Positions 1 to 10,342 of a stretch of 64,000 bases of DNA are shown in pieces. The position numbers and the translations under genes are program-made. The stretch spans positions 21,210 to 85,209 of the forward strand of contig MU832140.1 in the NCBI GenBank assembly GCA_029204225.1, read 5' to 3'. The stretch's first letter is position 1; every line of letters starts with the position of its first letter. The notes beneath the pieces were generated by a model, which did no database searches, had not been told where the DNA came from, and saw only the letters and a program-made list of their open reading frames with translations. Origin of the DNA: Diphasiastrum complanatum (lineage: Eukaryota; Streptophyta; Lycopodiopsida; Lycopodiales; Lycopodiaceae).

Positions 1-108
1 TTTAAAACTGATGCTCGACAAAGATAACATCTCTACTGAAGAATATCTTTCATTCAACGAGATCATACAGCTTATAAGTCTTGTATGAAGAAGCATAACC
101 AATGAAAC

Positions 109-852
109 TGTTGGAGGGTTTGCGGATCCCAAGGCAATCCTAACCCTAGTTAATAAGTGAGAGGGATTTGGCACCCTGCGTGTGTAAGTCCAACCCAATG
201 ATCACATAGTTATTTGATTAATTAGAATGTTAATAAAAGGACTTTAGGCCTTTTTGCGAGACTTTTAATGTCGCAGGGCCTAAATGTCAAGTTAGTGAAT
301 AAAGTTGGGTTTCCCTCCAATTTTGATGGTTCCCACACTTTTTTAAATTTGAATAAAAAGAGAGGCAAGACTGGACCAATAGGATTCAGAGGCCAGGGTC
401 CTCCTCTCTACTATAAAAAGGGACCAACTCGAGTTGCTCCTGATGTTCATTTCCTCATTTCAATAAAGCAGATTGGTTCTCTTTAGAAATGGATTAATGA
501 ATGTACTTGCTCTTCTTTTTTTTTCCTCCATTTCTCATGCTTCCTTTGTATTTGCTAATTGTTGGATTTGATCATTATTGGGATTGCTATTTCTTATGCT
601 TTTTGTGAGAGAGAAAAGGAGAGAGAAAAGAGTAAGTTTCTATCATTGTTGTGGATTTAGGGTTAATGGAAGTAGGGTTAATGGATGTAGTGTTAATGGA
701 TGTTAGTGTTAGATCCTCCATTCATGTTGAAATTTGAACTATACTATCGCTCTCATGGGAACGAACCTCCGCGTGACAACTAACTCCGTCTCTTTGATGC
801 TAGATTGACTAGATCTTGGATTCAGGTTAGGCAAGGAAAGAAACCCACTACA
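109..852 (+). repeat. 5' LTR of gypsy family G1
   Basis: A 744-bp long terminal repeat that starts TGTTGGAGGG and ends CCCACTACA, so it has the TG...CA ends of LTRs. The same sequence recurs inverted at 19480-20207 and 49149-49917. It holds a TATA box and a polyadenylation signal, and a primer binding site follows 5 bp after its end. This makes it a 5' LTR. The element it began is cut off after the first 50 codons of gag. No target-site duplication can be tested because the 3' end is missing. Confidence 0.9.
412..467 (+). promoter_or_regulatory. LTR promoter TATA box and poly(A) signal
   Basis: TATAAAA at 412-418 lies about 50 bp before AATAAA at 462-467. This is the compact U3/R arrangement of a plant LTR, in which transcription would begin around 440-450. 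Both signals also occur in the inverted copies at 19480-20207 and 49149-49917. The ORF that covers this stretch therefore runs through the promoter and is unlikely to be coding. Confidence 0.7.
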
Positions 853-2065
853 ATTTTAGCGCCGATGCTAGGGAGCTACGCCAATTTTTCAGTTTGCAGC
901 ATGTTTGGTTGATGGTTAGCTTGCATTAGGCATCTTGTCGTGGCATGAATAGTGTTAAATCTGCATTGTAGGGTTAGTTTGGGATTGATTTTGCTAGATT
1001 TGAGTGGATTTGCTTGTTTGAAATCTAATCTGATTATTAAACAGGGAAAGCTATTCAGATCACCAATCTTAAGATCCATTTGGATCTGAGATATCAGAAA
1101 AAATAACAAAAACCGGTCAAATCTGCCAAGTTTGGTCAAAAAGAGGCAAAAAGAGGCATCAGAGTTCAGAACTTTTTACCCTCTTTCAGGATACCTTCGC
1201 CGAGTTTCAGACACCTTCGATTTTGTTTACAGAACCTTCAGTTTGAAGGGCAAAGATTAATTCCTAGTAGATTTCCAGAAACATCAGAAAAACCACCAAA
1301 AAAATACCAAAATTTATCAAAACCCTAAGAAATACAGAAAAAGAACCTTCGCCCGATCCACTGTGCTTAGATGTGATTCAGATCTATCTGCTGTCAGGTC
1401 GACGAAGAATAATACCAAAAATAGAAAGGTTTTCAGAGGATCAGTTGTCATAGTCATATTTTTGCCAAAAAAGTCACTTTTTTGCAAAATTACCAGTTCT
1501 TGATCCTTCGCCAAAACCTTCGCTGAGTTTTTAGAGCATTCTATTTATAGAAAAATACTATTTTTGAGTTTGGCGAAGATTCATTTTGATCAGATCACAA
1601 AAAAAATCTGATTTTTACCCTCGCCAGATTACAAAAACTGTATTTTCTTGTGTCAGAAACCTTCGTCCGGTTGACCATAGTTTTATCTGTGTCAGATCTT
1701 CCATCTGAGAAGTCGACGAACGTTATTTCCCAAGAAATTGCCAGAAAAGTGTTTAGAGAATTTTTATCCCAAAATAGCACTGTTGAACCTTTGCCGAGAC
1801 AACCTTCGCCAGTCCTATTTTTAGTTTCTGATTTTCCAGATCAAGGCTCTGTCAAAATTTGGATCAAATCTGATATATTCTAAATTGGACTCTGAGAGAT
1901 TTATCATTTTTGAGAAGTATCGATTGATCGAATTTTGGGTAGTTTTTCATCATATAGAATCTGATTTTTGAAAAGTGGAATAGAGCTAGTAGATCTAATC
2001 TGAGATAGTTTTTTTGGAAAAATCTATATCCAATCTCATTATCAATTTGATCTAAATTTGTAAAG
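853..2065 (+). other. G1 leader (5' UTR) with repeated CTTCGCC motif
   Basis: About 1.2 kb lies between the primer site and the gag start codon with no long ORF in the sense direction. It carries the short motif CCTTCGCC or one-base variants at least six times (near 1195, 1345, 1505, 1660, 1790 and 1810) and the reverse complement GGCGAAG near 1573. The same motif reappears in the G1 segment between integrase and the extra ORF. It may be an RNA-structure element, but nothing here proves a function. Confidence 0.6.
857..874 (+). other. Primer binding site, tRNA-Asp-like
   Basis: TAGCGCCGATGCTAGGGA starts 5 bp after the LTR end. It matches 14 of 18 positions of TGGCGCCGTTGCCGGGGA, the complement of the plant tRNA-Asp 3' end used by Athila-group gypsy elements. 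Three of the four mismatches are G-to-A or C-to-T changes, as expected from decay of methylated DNA. The tRNA assignment is from memory of the family. Confidence 0.65.
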
Positions 2066-2218
2066 ATGGTTGCCCCTGGAGCTGCTCCTAGAGGTGCTCC
2101 TCAGGAGGTCAATCCAATTATTGTTAGAAGAGCACCCCGATTGGATCTACCCACATATAATGGATTAACAGATCCAATGATAATTCAATATAATTTTAAG
2201 CTCCATGTCATCATGTAA
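2066..2218 (+). pseudogene. Truncated gypsy gag N-terminus (G1)
   Basis: An ATG at 2066 opens 50 codons and then a stop. The product begins MVAPGAAPRGAPQ and reaches DLPTYNGLTDP, which fits the start of the retrotransposon gag domain (the L-P-x-F/Y-x-G-x-x-D-P pattern before the capsid helices). Homology ends about 2200, where unrelated DNA takes over, so capsid, zinc knuckles and pol are absent. The start codon is supported by the distance from the leader and by the gag-like N-terminus. Confidence 0.7.
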
Positions 2219-2651
2219 ATAAAAACCGTGAATGGATCCTTTTACTTTTGCATCAACAATCTCTATGTTAGTATTTACAATTAGCCCATCTGGCCTAGGC
2301 AATAGCTCCACCATCCTCTTGTACATGGAGTTAACAATGGAATGGGTGGCATTCAAGGATTCATTGTCATGCACATAGGTGTGCAACTTCCAGTAGAATC
2401 CACTTTTAAAGATATTACGTGCATGCTCCAATGTTGCTGCCAACAAATGACAAGCAATGAATTACTAGAATCTATAAGAGTTTCCAAAAAACAAATCTTA
2501 CAAAAAAAATTTATCTTACTTTGCACAGTATGGGATGATGAACATTGATGCCTCCTTGCTTGTGCGCCTGAAGAGCCTTCTGGATTTCCTCTCTTTATGC
2601 AACAGATGCTCAAAAAATGGAGATACAACAAAAATCTCCTTCGTGACTATA
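2219..2651 (-). other. Unrecognised segment with open minus-strand frame
   Basis: A 93-codon open frame (2446-2165) reads across most of this stretch on the minus strand. It includes the stretches HARNIFKSGFYWKLHTYV and MVELLPRPDGLIVN. A possible donor GTAAG near 2522 and an acceptor TTGGCAG near 2449 would join it to an upstream open stretch, so this may be a fragment of a spliced gene or transposon. I do not recognise the family. It is bounded on the left by the broken G1 gag and on the right by the copia LTR. Confidence 0.3.
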
Positions 2652-3192
2652 TGTCAGAAATAGGATGGATAAATTGCAGCAGAAACTCCTATTTTCAATA
2701 CATGACTATGCCTATCAAAAATTGAACAAAGCAGTAGTAATGAAAATCACATTCAATCTTTAGCAACTAACTTTGAAAATTCTAGATACTAATTGATTAC
2801 GTAGCCAAACATAAAATTTTGAATTCTCAGACAATTTCTATCAGTTACAAAAACAATACAGAGATGCATGCATTCTGACATATACTGAACGCAATAAGAA
2901 GATAGTATTGATTCAGAAAAACAAAATCAGATGCTAATGAGCGCAAAACAATAGCGGATAGAAATCGCACCTCTAAGTTGTCTCTGAGTAATTGAGAATA
3001 AGTTTGCTAATAAACAGCTTTGCTGATAAGCGATAGCACAATAGCAACTCTAAAATAAATCTCTAAAAGAATGAGCTAGAATGCTCAAGAGAGTTCAAGC
3101 TTGAAAGCTTGATAGAGAGCTAACTACAATACTTTCTGATTGTGAATGATTAGCTTGATAAGAGCGCAGGAAGCGTCATGTAATAAAACTCA
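2652..3192 (-). repeat. C1 3' LTR
   Basis: The forward sequence begins TGTCAGAAATAGG and ends AAACTCA. It aligns along its whole length with the repeat at 4122-4651, with scattered substitutions and small indels. On the minus strand it lies downstream of the internal region. A purine-rich stretch (GAGGTCAGATG) just before it on the minus strand could be the polypurine tract. Confidence 0.85.
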
Positions 3193-3900
3193 CATCTGAC
3201 CTCAGTGCTTTGATTCGTTTGCCAGTTTGATTCTCAACATGCTCTTTGAATTGTCTAAATTTGACAAAAGCCTCTGATTTCTATTTAATGAAATAAACAA
3301 CTGTTCTTCTGGAGAATTCGTCAATAAAAGTAATGAAATACTATGCATCTAGCAATGAGGGAGTTTGCATAGGTCCACGTATATCTGTATGAACAACATC
3401 TAACAAATCTTTGCTACATGCCTATGGTTTGATCTAAAAGGAATCCTAGTCTGCTTTCCAAGGATGCAGCTATGATAGATAGGGAGATCGACCTTACCAG
3501 AAGGATAGTCAAGATCAATAACCATGGATTGTCTAGACATGTTCAAAACATATGTATAATTTAAGTGTCCTAAGCGATGATGCCATAAGAATGCTTTATT
3601 ATCTAGAACAAAGGTTTTCAAGACTTGACTAGACTCAGAATAACAATGTGCCAATCTATATAAATAACTCTGCCTCTTGCCAAGTGAAAGGATCTTATTA
3701 CTCCTATCAATAATTTTGCATTGACCAGATTTGAATTCTACCTTATGACCTAGATCTGTAATTCTACTTACTGATAACAGATTTGTAGAGAATTTAGAAA
3801 CATATAAGACCTTTGATAGTAATTTGAATTGATCATGCTGAAATCGCAATCTTATAATACCTTCACCTAAGATGTAGTAATGCCAACAACAGGAAATCAA
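3193..3900 (-). pseudogene. Copia GAG-pre-integrase and integrase N-part (C1)
   Basis: The frame 3900-3400 encodes the end of the protease region (VLYVSKFSTNLLSVSRI) and the GAG-pre-integrase domain with the marker FLWHHRLGHLNYTYV. Downstream, at 3420-3193, the start of the integrase core is readable (HTDIRGPMQTPSLLDA, then TFIDEFSRRTVVYF) with stops and a frame change. Coding homology ends at the 3' LTR, so the second catalytic Asp and the Glu of the D,D(35)E triad are gone. It cannot make a working enzyme. Confidence 0.85.
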
Positions 3901-4109
3901 TTCTCTGATATTGAAAGGTCGAACGAACTGAAGAGTTTGATATCAATTTGATATTGTGAAACATATCAGGTATTAGAGCTTTCGCTCTTATATCCAAATA
4001 GTATTAGGCCCTGATAAAAATCACAAGTTTGATACCGTGATGATTCAGATAAAGAAGTAGTGATCTAGCACTGATACTATGGAAGAATGTTCTGATACCA
4101 TATAGGTAC

Positions 4110-4121
4110 GCTCTAATACCA
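4110..4121 (-). other. C1 primer binding site, tRNA-iMet
   Basis: On the minus strand TGGTATTAGAGC directly follows the LTR. It differs at one base from TGGTATCAGAGC, the standard copia site complementary to initiator methionine tRNA. Confidence 0.85.
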
Positions 4122-4651
4122 TGTCAAAAATAGGATGAATAAATTGCAGCAGAAGCTCCTACTTCCAATGCATGACTATGCCTATCAAAAATTGAACAAA
4201 GCAGTAGTGATGAAAATCATGTTCGATCTTTAGCAACTAACTTTGAAAATCCTAGATACTAAGTGAACATAAAGTATTGAATTCTCAGACAATTTCTATC
4301 AGTTACAAAAGCAATACAGAGATGCATGCATTTTGACATATACTGAATGCAATAAGAAGATAGTATTGATTCAGAAAAACAAAATCAGATGCTAATGAGT
4401 GCAAAACAATAGCTGATAGAAACCGCACACTCTAAGCTGTCTCTAAGTAACTAAGAATAAGTCTGATAATAAGCAGCTTTGCTGATAAGCAGTAGCGCAA
4501 TAGCAACTCTAATATAAATCTCTAAAAGACTGATCTAGAATGCTCAAGAGAGTTCAAGCTCGAAAGCTTGATAGAGAGCTAACTACAATACTTTTTTATT
4601 GTTAATGATCTGCTTGATAAGAGTGCAGGAAATGACATGTAATAACACTCA
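4122..4651 (-). repeat. C1 5' LTR
   Basis: The forward sequence begins TGTCAAAAATAGG and ends AACACTCA. It is the partner of the repeat at 2652-3192. The primer binding site adjoins its 4122 end directly, which identifies it as the 5' LTR of a minus-strand element. Confidence 0.85.
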
Positions 4652-5905
4652 GCCCCTTCAAAATTCGCAATGTTGATGCGTCGCTTCATAACTTCTTCAC
4701 TTAATGATTGAGAAAAAGTATGAATATGAACAGCTATATATACTAAGCAATTAGGTCGTCAAATGCAATTGCCAGTTGGCTAGTGTCCGTTGGCATTCAT
4801 CCATGTTAACAGATTCCAGAGAATCCCTAGATGCCGAGCCAAGCCGAAAACACAGAATACCTCTCACCCATGACCGAGGAGGTCTCAGAAGGAGGAGAGC
4901 AGAAGAAGCTGAGAGTCGAGCATGAGAGCCGAGAAATTACTAGCTAGGATGATAGTGAAATATCTATGTGAGCTTACATGGTGTATCTCAGAGAAGGAAC
5001 GACCATGTAGGAGCTAGTCATATTTCCTAGGCTTTGTAAATAAATGTAGACCCCCCTTAAATTAGTTAGAGTGAGCCACCTTTTGATGTCGGACCTTTAG
5101 TGGAAGGGCAAATTCCACATGTAATTTCTAATTTGGTGAAATTACCACTTGGGCTCCACATGGGCAGCCTTCTTGCTTATTTAAGGGCTCCCCTCTCTTT
5201 GAGGGAGCTTTGAATGTATTGTCAAGTTCTCTTGAGCAAATAAAGAAGATCCTCCACGATTTCCTGATAATTGCTAAGCTCCTTGTTCATGGCAATGTTC
5301 TTGAGTGAAGTTTCTATGAGCATGCTTGATTTCCTTGCATTGTGGATTAACTAGTTTCTTTCTTTCTTGTTTCTTTCTTAGTTGTGAATTAGGATTCATT
5401 TCTTGTTTGTGGAATAAGGTAGGAATCAGCACTCAAGTAAACTAAACAGACTGGAATAGTGGTGTAGATCTTGCATACTTTCTTACATTCCAGTTCTTGA
5501 TTGTTCTTGAGCAATCTAGGCATCAAGAAATGAGTGTTTCTTGATTCTTAGACTGTTAAAATGTTGCTAGGAATCTAGTTACTTGTTTCTTGGTCCTTGT
5601 TTCAGTAGTTAATCTTGTTCTTGATCGCTTTCTAATTTAGTAGATAGTGGTAGGGGATTGCTCACTGTTTCAGAACGTTGATCTTCTTGAGCTATGTCTG
5701 GTTACATGGCTGGTTAATGCATGTAGCTGAGTATTGGATCCGTGACTCCCACTGACAGGCTGGGAAATACACACTGCAACTTGAGTAACACTTCTGTTTA
5801 GTAGCTGTTCTAATAAGAAGAAGATCCGTAAGAACTGTAACTACAGAAGAAAGAACGAAAAAGTAAAGAAACACAAAGAACCGTGTTCACAGATTTAGAG
5901 AATCT
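4652..5905 (+). promoter_or_regulatory. LTR- or promoter-like DNA upstream of gypsy G2
   Basis: There is no coding region here. The stretch looks like a U3-R-U5: TTATTTAAGG near 5178 as a TATA-like box, CAAATAAAGAAG near 5239 as a poly(A) signal, then T-rich, CTTG-rich DNA to about 5690. I could not find a second copy in the window or a clear primer site, so assigning it as the 5' LTR of the G2 element is inference from position only. Confidence 0.35.
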
Positions 5906-6009
5906 GTGAACATTTGGAGCCATTCCGCAGCTACACAGACATTAAACCACCCCAAACCATTCCGATCTGTGCAGCAAAACCATTGCTCTCAGGACTTCCA
6001 CACCTCCAT

Positions 6010-6990
6010 TACAGAGCTCACCACTTTCGTCCTGACTAACGCGAAGCTTAGTTCTCAACCGATGCTTCACACTCGTTCCCAAGTTGAGCCACGACTCTTG
6101 TCTGGACCGGACTGCTACACATCAACTCTCGACTGAGCCACTACAGAACAATCCTGCCATGTCTTGAGTTACATCTCAACTGACGCATTTGCTCACGTCT
6201 TGACCAACGCTTTTGAGTCAGATCTCGACCGACAACCTCACGTCATATCTCGACCGACAGCTTCCGTTACAATCTCAATCGACGCATTTGCTCACGTCTT
6301 GACCGATGCTTTGAGTCAAATCTCGACCGATGACCTCACGTCAGATCGCGACCGACAGCTTCCATTACAATCTCAACCGATGCATTTGCTCACATCTCGA
6401 CCAACACTTTGAGTTAGATCTTGACCGATGACCTCACGTCAGATCTCGACCGACAGCTTCCGTTACAATCTCAACCGACGCATTTGCTCACGTCTTGACC
6501 AACACTTTTGAGTCAGATCTCGACCAACGACCTCGCGTCATATCTCGAACGACAGCTTCCGTTACAATCTCAACCGTCGCATTTGCTCACGTCTCGACCG
6601 ACGCTTTGAGTTAGATCTCGACTGACGACCTCGCGTCAGATCTTGACCGACAGCTTCAGTTACATCTCAACCGACGCATTTGCTCACATCTTGACCGACA
6701 CTTCGTGTCAAATCTAGACCGATAGTTTCCGTTCCAATCTCGACCGGCGCTTCATGTCACATCTCAACCGATGACCTCGTATCAGATCTCGACCGGCGCT
6801 TTGCATCAAATCTCAACCGACGTCCTCACGTCAGAACTCAACCGATGACCTCGTGTCAGAACTCAATTGACGACCTCGCGTCAGTTCTCGACAAACGACC
6901 TCGTGTCAGAACTCGATCGACAACCTCGCGTCAGTTCTCAACTGACACCCTCGCGTCAGTTCTCGACCGACGAATGATCTCAGATCTCAA
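6010..6990 (+). repeat. Minisatellite: 25-bp unit in 98-bp higher-order repeat
   Basis: The core ATCTCgACCGAC recurs about every 25 bp. Four unit types differ in the ten or so bases after the core: GCATTTGCTCACG, GCTTTGAGTCA, GACCTCACGTCA and AGCTTCCGTTAC. They follow each other in a fixed order, giving a 98-bp higher-order repeat. The CTTCCGTTAC type starts at 6261, 6359, 6457, 6556 and 6654, with one three-unit step to about 6726. Past 6800 the order degrades to a run of GACCTCGCGTCA units. Open frames through it are a by-product of the repeat. Confidence 0.9.
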
Positions 6991-7670
6991 CCGACCCTTG
7001 AACCATTCAGACCATAATCAAACACACTACAATCATTGCAAACACCTTCCAACCATAACAATCACATTGCAACATAGTGACCACTCTGCACCGTGAGAAC
7101 TGCATTGAGCCGTAGGGAATACATCCAACAAAACCCCCATTGCTTCACTCTTTGCACCGCAGCCATCGTCAACAACAGCACCACAGCTATCATAACAACC
7201 GCAAACACACAACTTCCACAATTGCACCGTCGGAACCGCAATCACATACCTTATATCTTCCAACGATAGCAACCGTATCGCAACTATCGCACCACCCGTT
7301 TTTACCCATAGGAATAGTCATCCATCATAACCCATAGGCACTGTAATCTACCGTACCGTACGGATCGTGACCACCACAAACCACACTCATCCTTCGCAAA
7401 CCGTTCAGACCACAATACACCGCAATTGCCCACAAACCATCGCAACCCATAGGGACCGCAATCCATCGCAAACTGTACGGACCGTAATCCATCACAAACT
7501 GTACGGACTGCAAACCATCCCCACCCACTGCAATCCAATCATCTCCATTCTCACACCGTAGAAATAGCAACAACGCTCACACACATTCAACCACATCCAT
7601 CGTTCAGCCATAGTGGCCTTAGTCACCTCCAACCTGAGCGTCTTCACACCACAATCAACAATAACACCCA
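6991..7670 (+). other. G-poor, CA-rich leader DNA
   Basis: No gene is seen. The plus strand is dominated by A and C with few G residues (ACAACAGCACCACAGC-like stretches). Loose repeats such as AACTGTACGGAC occur around 7440-7510. It continues the composition bias of the minisatellite and leads up to the G2 gag. Confidence 0.6.
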
Positions 7671-7910
7671 CATTCAATCGTTCCACCGCATTCATACGTA
7701 TCAACCGCCAACTGGTCGATTTGCACTCGCATCAACCGTGGACCCGTAGCAACCGCATTCAATCGTTCCACTGCATTCATACGTATCAACCGCCAACTGG
7801 TCAATTTGCACTTGCATCAACCGTGGACCCGTAGCAACCGCATTCACTCGTTCCACCACATTCAACCGTATCAACCACCACTGGCATTGCACTCGCATCA
7901 ACCGCATTCC
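7671..7910 (+). repeat. 86-bp tandem repeat, about 2.8 copies
   Basis: The sequence CATTCAATCGTTCC...CCGTGGACCCGTAGCAACCG is repeated with starts near 7671, 7757 and 7844. The third copy is partial and more diverged. It lies directly upstream of the gag-like frame of G2 and shares its G-poor composition. Confidence 0.85.
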
Positions 7911-7980
7911 AACACCCGTATCCACCATAACAACAGTCCAAGAGCCTATTTCACAATCCTACGGTATTGTACAAGTTGTT

Positions 7981-9297
7981 ATGGATCGTCCTTACGATCC
8001 GAATTCTATGGAGAACTATCCACCAGAGATGGTCTTCCCATCCACCAAACAAGCTGAGTCTATGCTCATAATTTGGTTCCTCGTTGGACTCCCACGATGG
8101 ATAAGATGTGAACTTCATTCTAATGATGAATATACATCATTGAAACAAGCCATGTCTGATGCCATTCGAGAGGAAGATGAGGGCTCTGATGTCGATGAAC
8201 CATGTGAACGGAGAGCACATCGTGCTGTCCAAGAAGCTCGACCAAACAACGAAACTCGAGAACAGTTGTGGAAAACACAGATGGAGTTGCTTAACCAGCA
8301 ACACCAACAACAAATGGAGAAACTCACGAAAGAGTTTCAAAACACTCTTAAGTCTATCCAGAGTTTGATGTTGGGTCAGTTACCCACTAGCCAAATCCAC
8401 CATAGATGAGAGAACATGTGGTGCCCTCACTATCGAGGTGCACACACTGGCAATGAGTGCACTTCATACCAACCAGTCCCAGATACTTCCTTGATCAAAT
8501 GAAACATCTACGACTTTATGGGACATACCTCTCTTTATTGCTATTATAACCCGAGGAACCAGCCTCACAACCAGTCAGGAGGACATACTCAACCTCCTCG
8601 ACAACCGTTTGTTTCACAAAACCAACACACGCACTACCAACCACGAAACAACCAAGTCCATATACAAGAGTTGCCCAGACAACCTAGACATGAATCTCAA
8701 CAACAACTGGCGCTCTTAGGACCACCTCCAAGAGGACAACCAGATCTAGGACCACCAAAACATAGAAATCCTTGAGAGTCTACACAAACACATCTTGTTG
8801 AAAACTCCTACGATCAGTCCTATCATCAAGATACAACACTTCCATCTGTTAGCTCTCAACATTATCAAACCGACAACTCATGCTCATGCAAACGAGATGA
8901 GTATTCAACACCACCAGAAAATCCAGCACAGCTAGCCATCCAAGATGGTTATGCTATTGCCACAGGCCCAATGAGCAACCGCTGTTTTATTTGTGGTGAA
9001 ACGGGAGATTTCATGGCTGACTATAAAGTTAAAAACCAATACTATGAGGAATGTCCCAACTGTGTCCGTAAACATAGTTTCAAGGATTGTCCTAAACAAC
9101 CTAACAAAATTCTTTCAGCATGTCATATCTCATCCGAACCTGTTAGAGTTCTCACTAGAGCACAACGCCAACAACAAGAACAGCATCAAAATAATGTCAA
9201 ATCAACTGACCCCCAGGGAAGCCACTTGATGGCTTCCACATTACCAAAAGATTACCTAGACCCAAAAGTGGAACAACAGCAATACAATGAGTTTTGA
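7981..9297 (+). pseudogene. G2 gag with degenerate zinc knuckles
   Basis: The first frame (7981-8409) contains the end of capsid, with IIWFLVGLPRWIRCEL and AMSDAIREEDEGSD. These match G1 gag (IMWFLSSLPKRIRREL, AMDDAIREEDEDSD). A Gln/Glu-rich, coiled-coil-like stretch follows (QLWKTQMELLNQQHQQQMEK). After stops, the frames 8518-8775 (Gln/Pro-rich) and 8971-9297 continue. The last holds CFICGETGDFMADY, which has lost its His and final Cys, and CPNCVRKHSFKDC, a C-x2-C-x3-H-x4-C knuckle. Several stops separate the parts and the N-terminal half of capsid is missing or unrecognisable. Confidence 0.75.
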
Positions 9298-9546
9298 GAT
9301 GAGTTTTTGCGAGAGGAAGAACATACAGAAAGTCTGTTATCAACTCATATCCCTGAAAAGTAGCAATCCCTACAAGGACTTGAAGTATTTTTTGACCTCC
9401 TGCAAACTCAACTCACCATGCCATTTCATACCGCAATAAAATCCTTCATTGGGCTTCAACGTTATATCCCACAAAATTTCTAGCTGCCTACTATTCTTGA
9501 TAAACAGCGAAAAACAGAAGAGATTTTTGAAATTCCCCAGAAACCT

Positions 9547-9906
9547 ATGAATCTGTTGAATATAGGTGTTGCTAAGGGGACTAGCATCACCCTACCTTTG
9601 TCCTATAAAGACTATTTTGTAGTATCTGCTATCCTAGATAGCGGATCAGACATTAATATAATGGCTTTGTCATTGGCCTTTAAGTCATGGGGCTTCCATA
9701 CCCTCAATCAACCACGATATAAACTTCGCATGGCTGATCAACGAGTTACTGACCTTGCTGGTCATTTATCAAATATAAAAGTTCGCATAGCAAGTGTCAA
9801 ATTTGTGATAGATTGTGTCATCTTAGATTTACCAAAAGATAACAATACATATAAACTCCTTCTTGGTACACCCTGGCTCCAGATGGCAGGTGTTGTCCAA
9901 GACTAG
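9547..9906 (+). pseudogene. G2 aspartic protease
   Basis: This 119-codon frame has the retropepsin active site AILDSGSDINIM (Asp-Ser-Gly), and near the end the YKLLLGTPWLQ stretch that forms the hydrophobic-hydrophobic-Gly flap-side motif of these proteases. The size is normal for a gypsy protease. It is in line with gag upstream and RT downstream but isolated by stops at 9360 and 9904. The enzyme would cleave the Gag-Pol polyprotein. This domain itself appears undamaged. Confidence 0.8.
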
Positions 9907-10342
9907 AAGCATAGCAAAATTACCTTTGGTAACCATGATAAACGAGTCACGATTGACTCAACAGGCCATGTCAAGCCCGCCAAGGTATACGATGATTATA
10001 ATCCACAACATATGATGAATCAGATAGCGTTCCGATCCAGCCAAAAGGTCACTATACAAGATCCACAAACATAATCAATTGGGGTCATACACTAGCCACT
10101 ATGGATTGTATTGATTCCAATTGATGGCATATCGAAACTGCTGCAGCAGATGTGGATATTCTCCCATCCTCTATAGACATTGACACACCCATCATCCCAC
10201 TTATGATGATTGATCCGATTCCTATAGCGTGGTGCCCAAGAGAACCTAGTGTCTCTACAGCCGATGTTTCGGAAGATATTCTTTCCATGGATGATATCTA
10301 GATGCACAACCTTATCCGCCAAAATCAATTCCTAATAAGATA

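Larger units (their letters stand above)
2652..4651 (-). mobile_element. Internally deleted Ty1/copia element C1
   Basis: Two direct repeats of 541 and 530 bp bound only about 930 bp of internal sequence. A tRNA-iMet primer site lies at the right LTR, so the element reads on the minus strand. Inside are the end of the protease region, the GAG-pre-integrase domain and the first part of integrase. Gag, most of integrase, RT and RNase H are missing. The five bases on either side (CTATA and GCCCC) do not match, so no target-site duplication is visible. It could be a deletion derivative or a mobilised non-autonomous element. Confidence 0.85.

Noticed and set aside
268-486. 72-codon ORF conserved in the G1 LTRs at 268-486 and 19830-20048
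   Set aside because: It overlaps the LTR TATA box and poly(A) signal, and conservation is explained by LTR identity. The third LTR copy breaks the frame.
3400-4120. An intact copia gene in element C1
   Set aside because: Only the GAG-pre-integrase domain and the start of integrase remain. RT, RNase H and gag are absent.
6010-6990. CRISPR-like array of regular repeats
   Set aside because: The units abut without unique spacers, they diverge gradually, and the context is a eukaryotic retroelement.
5906-7561. Several ORFs in the minisatellite and CA-rich DNA
   Set aside because: They are open because of the 25-bp repeat and the low G content. No domain is seen and overlapping frames are equally open.
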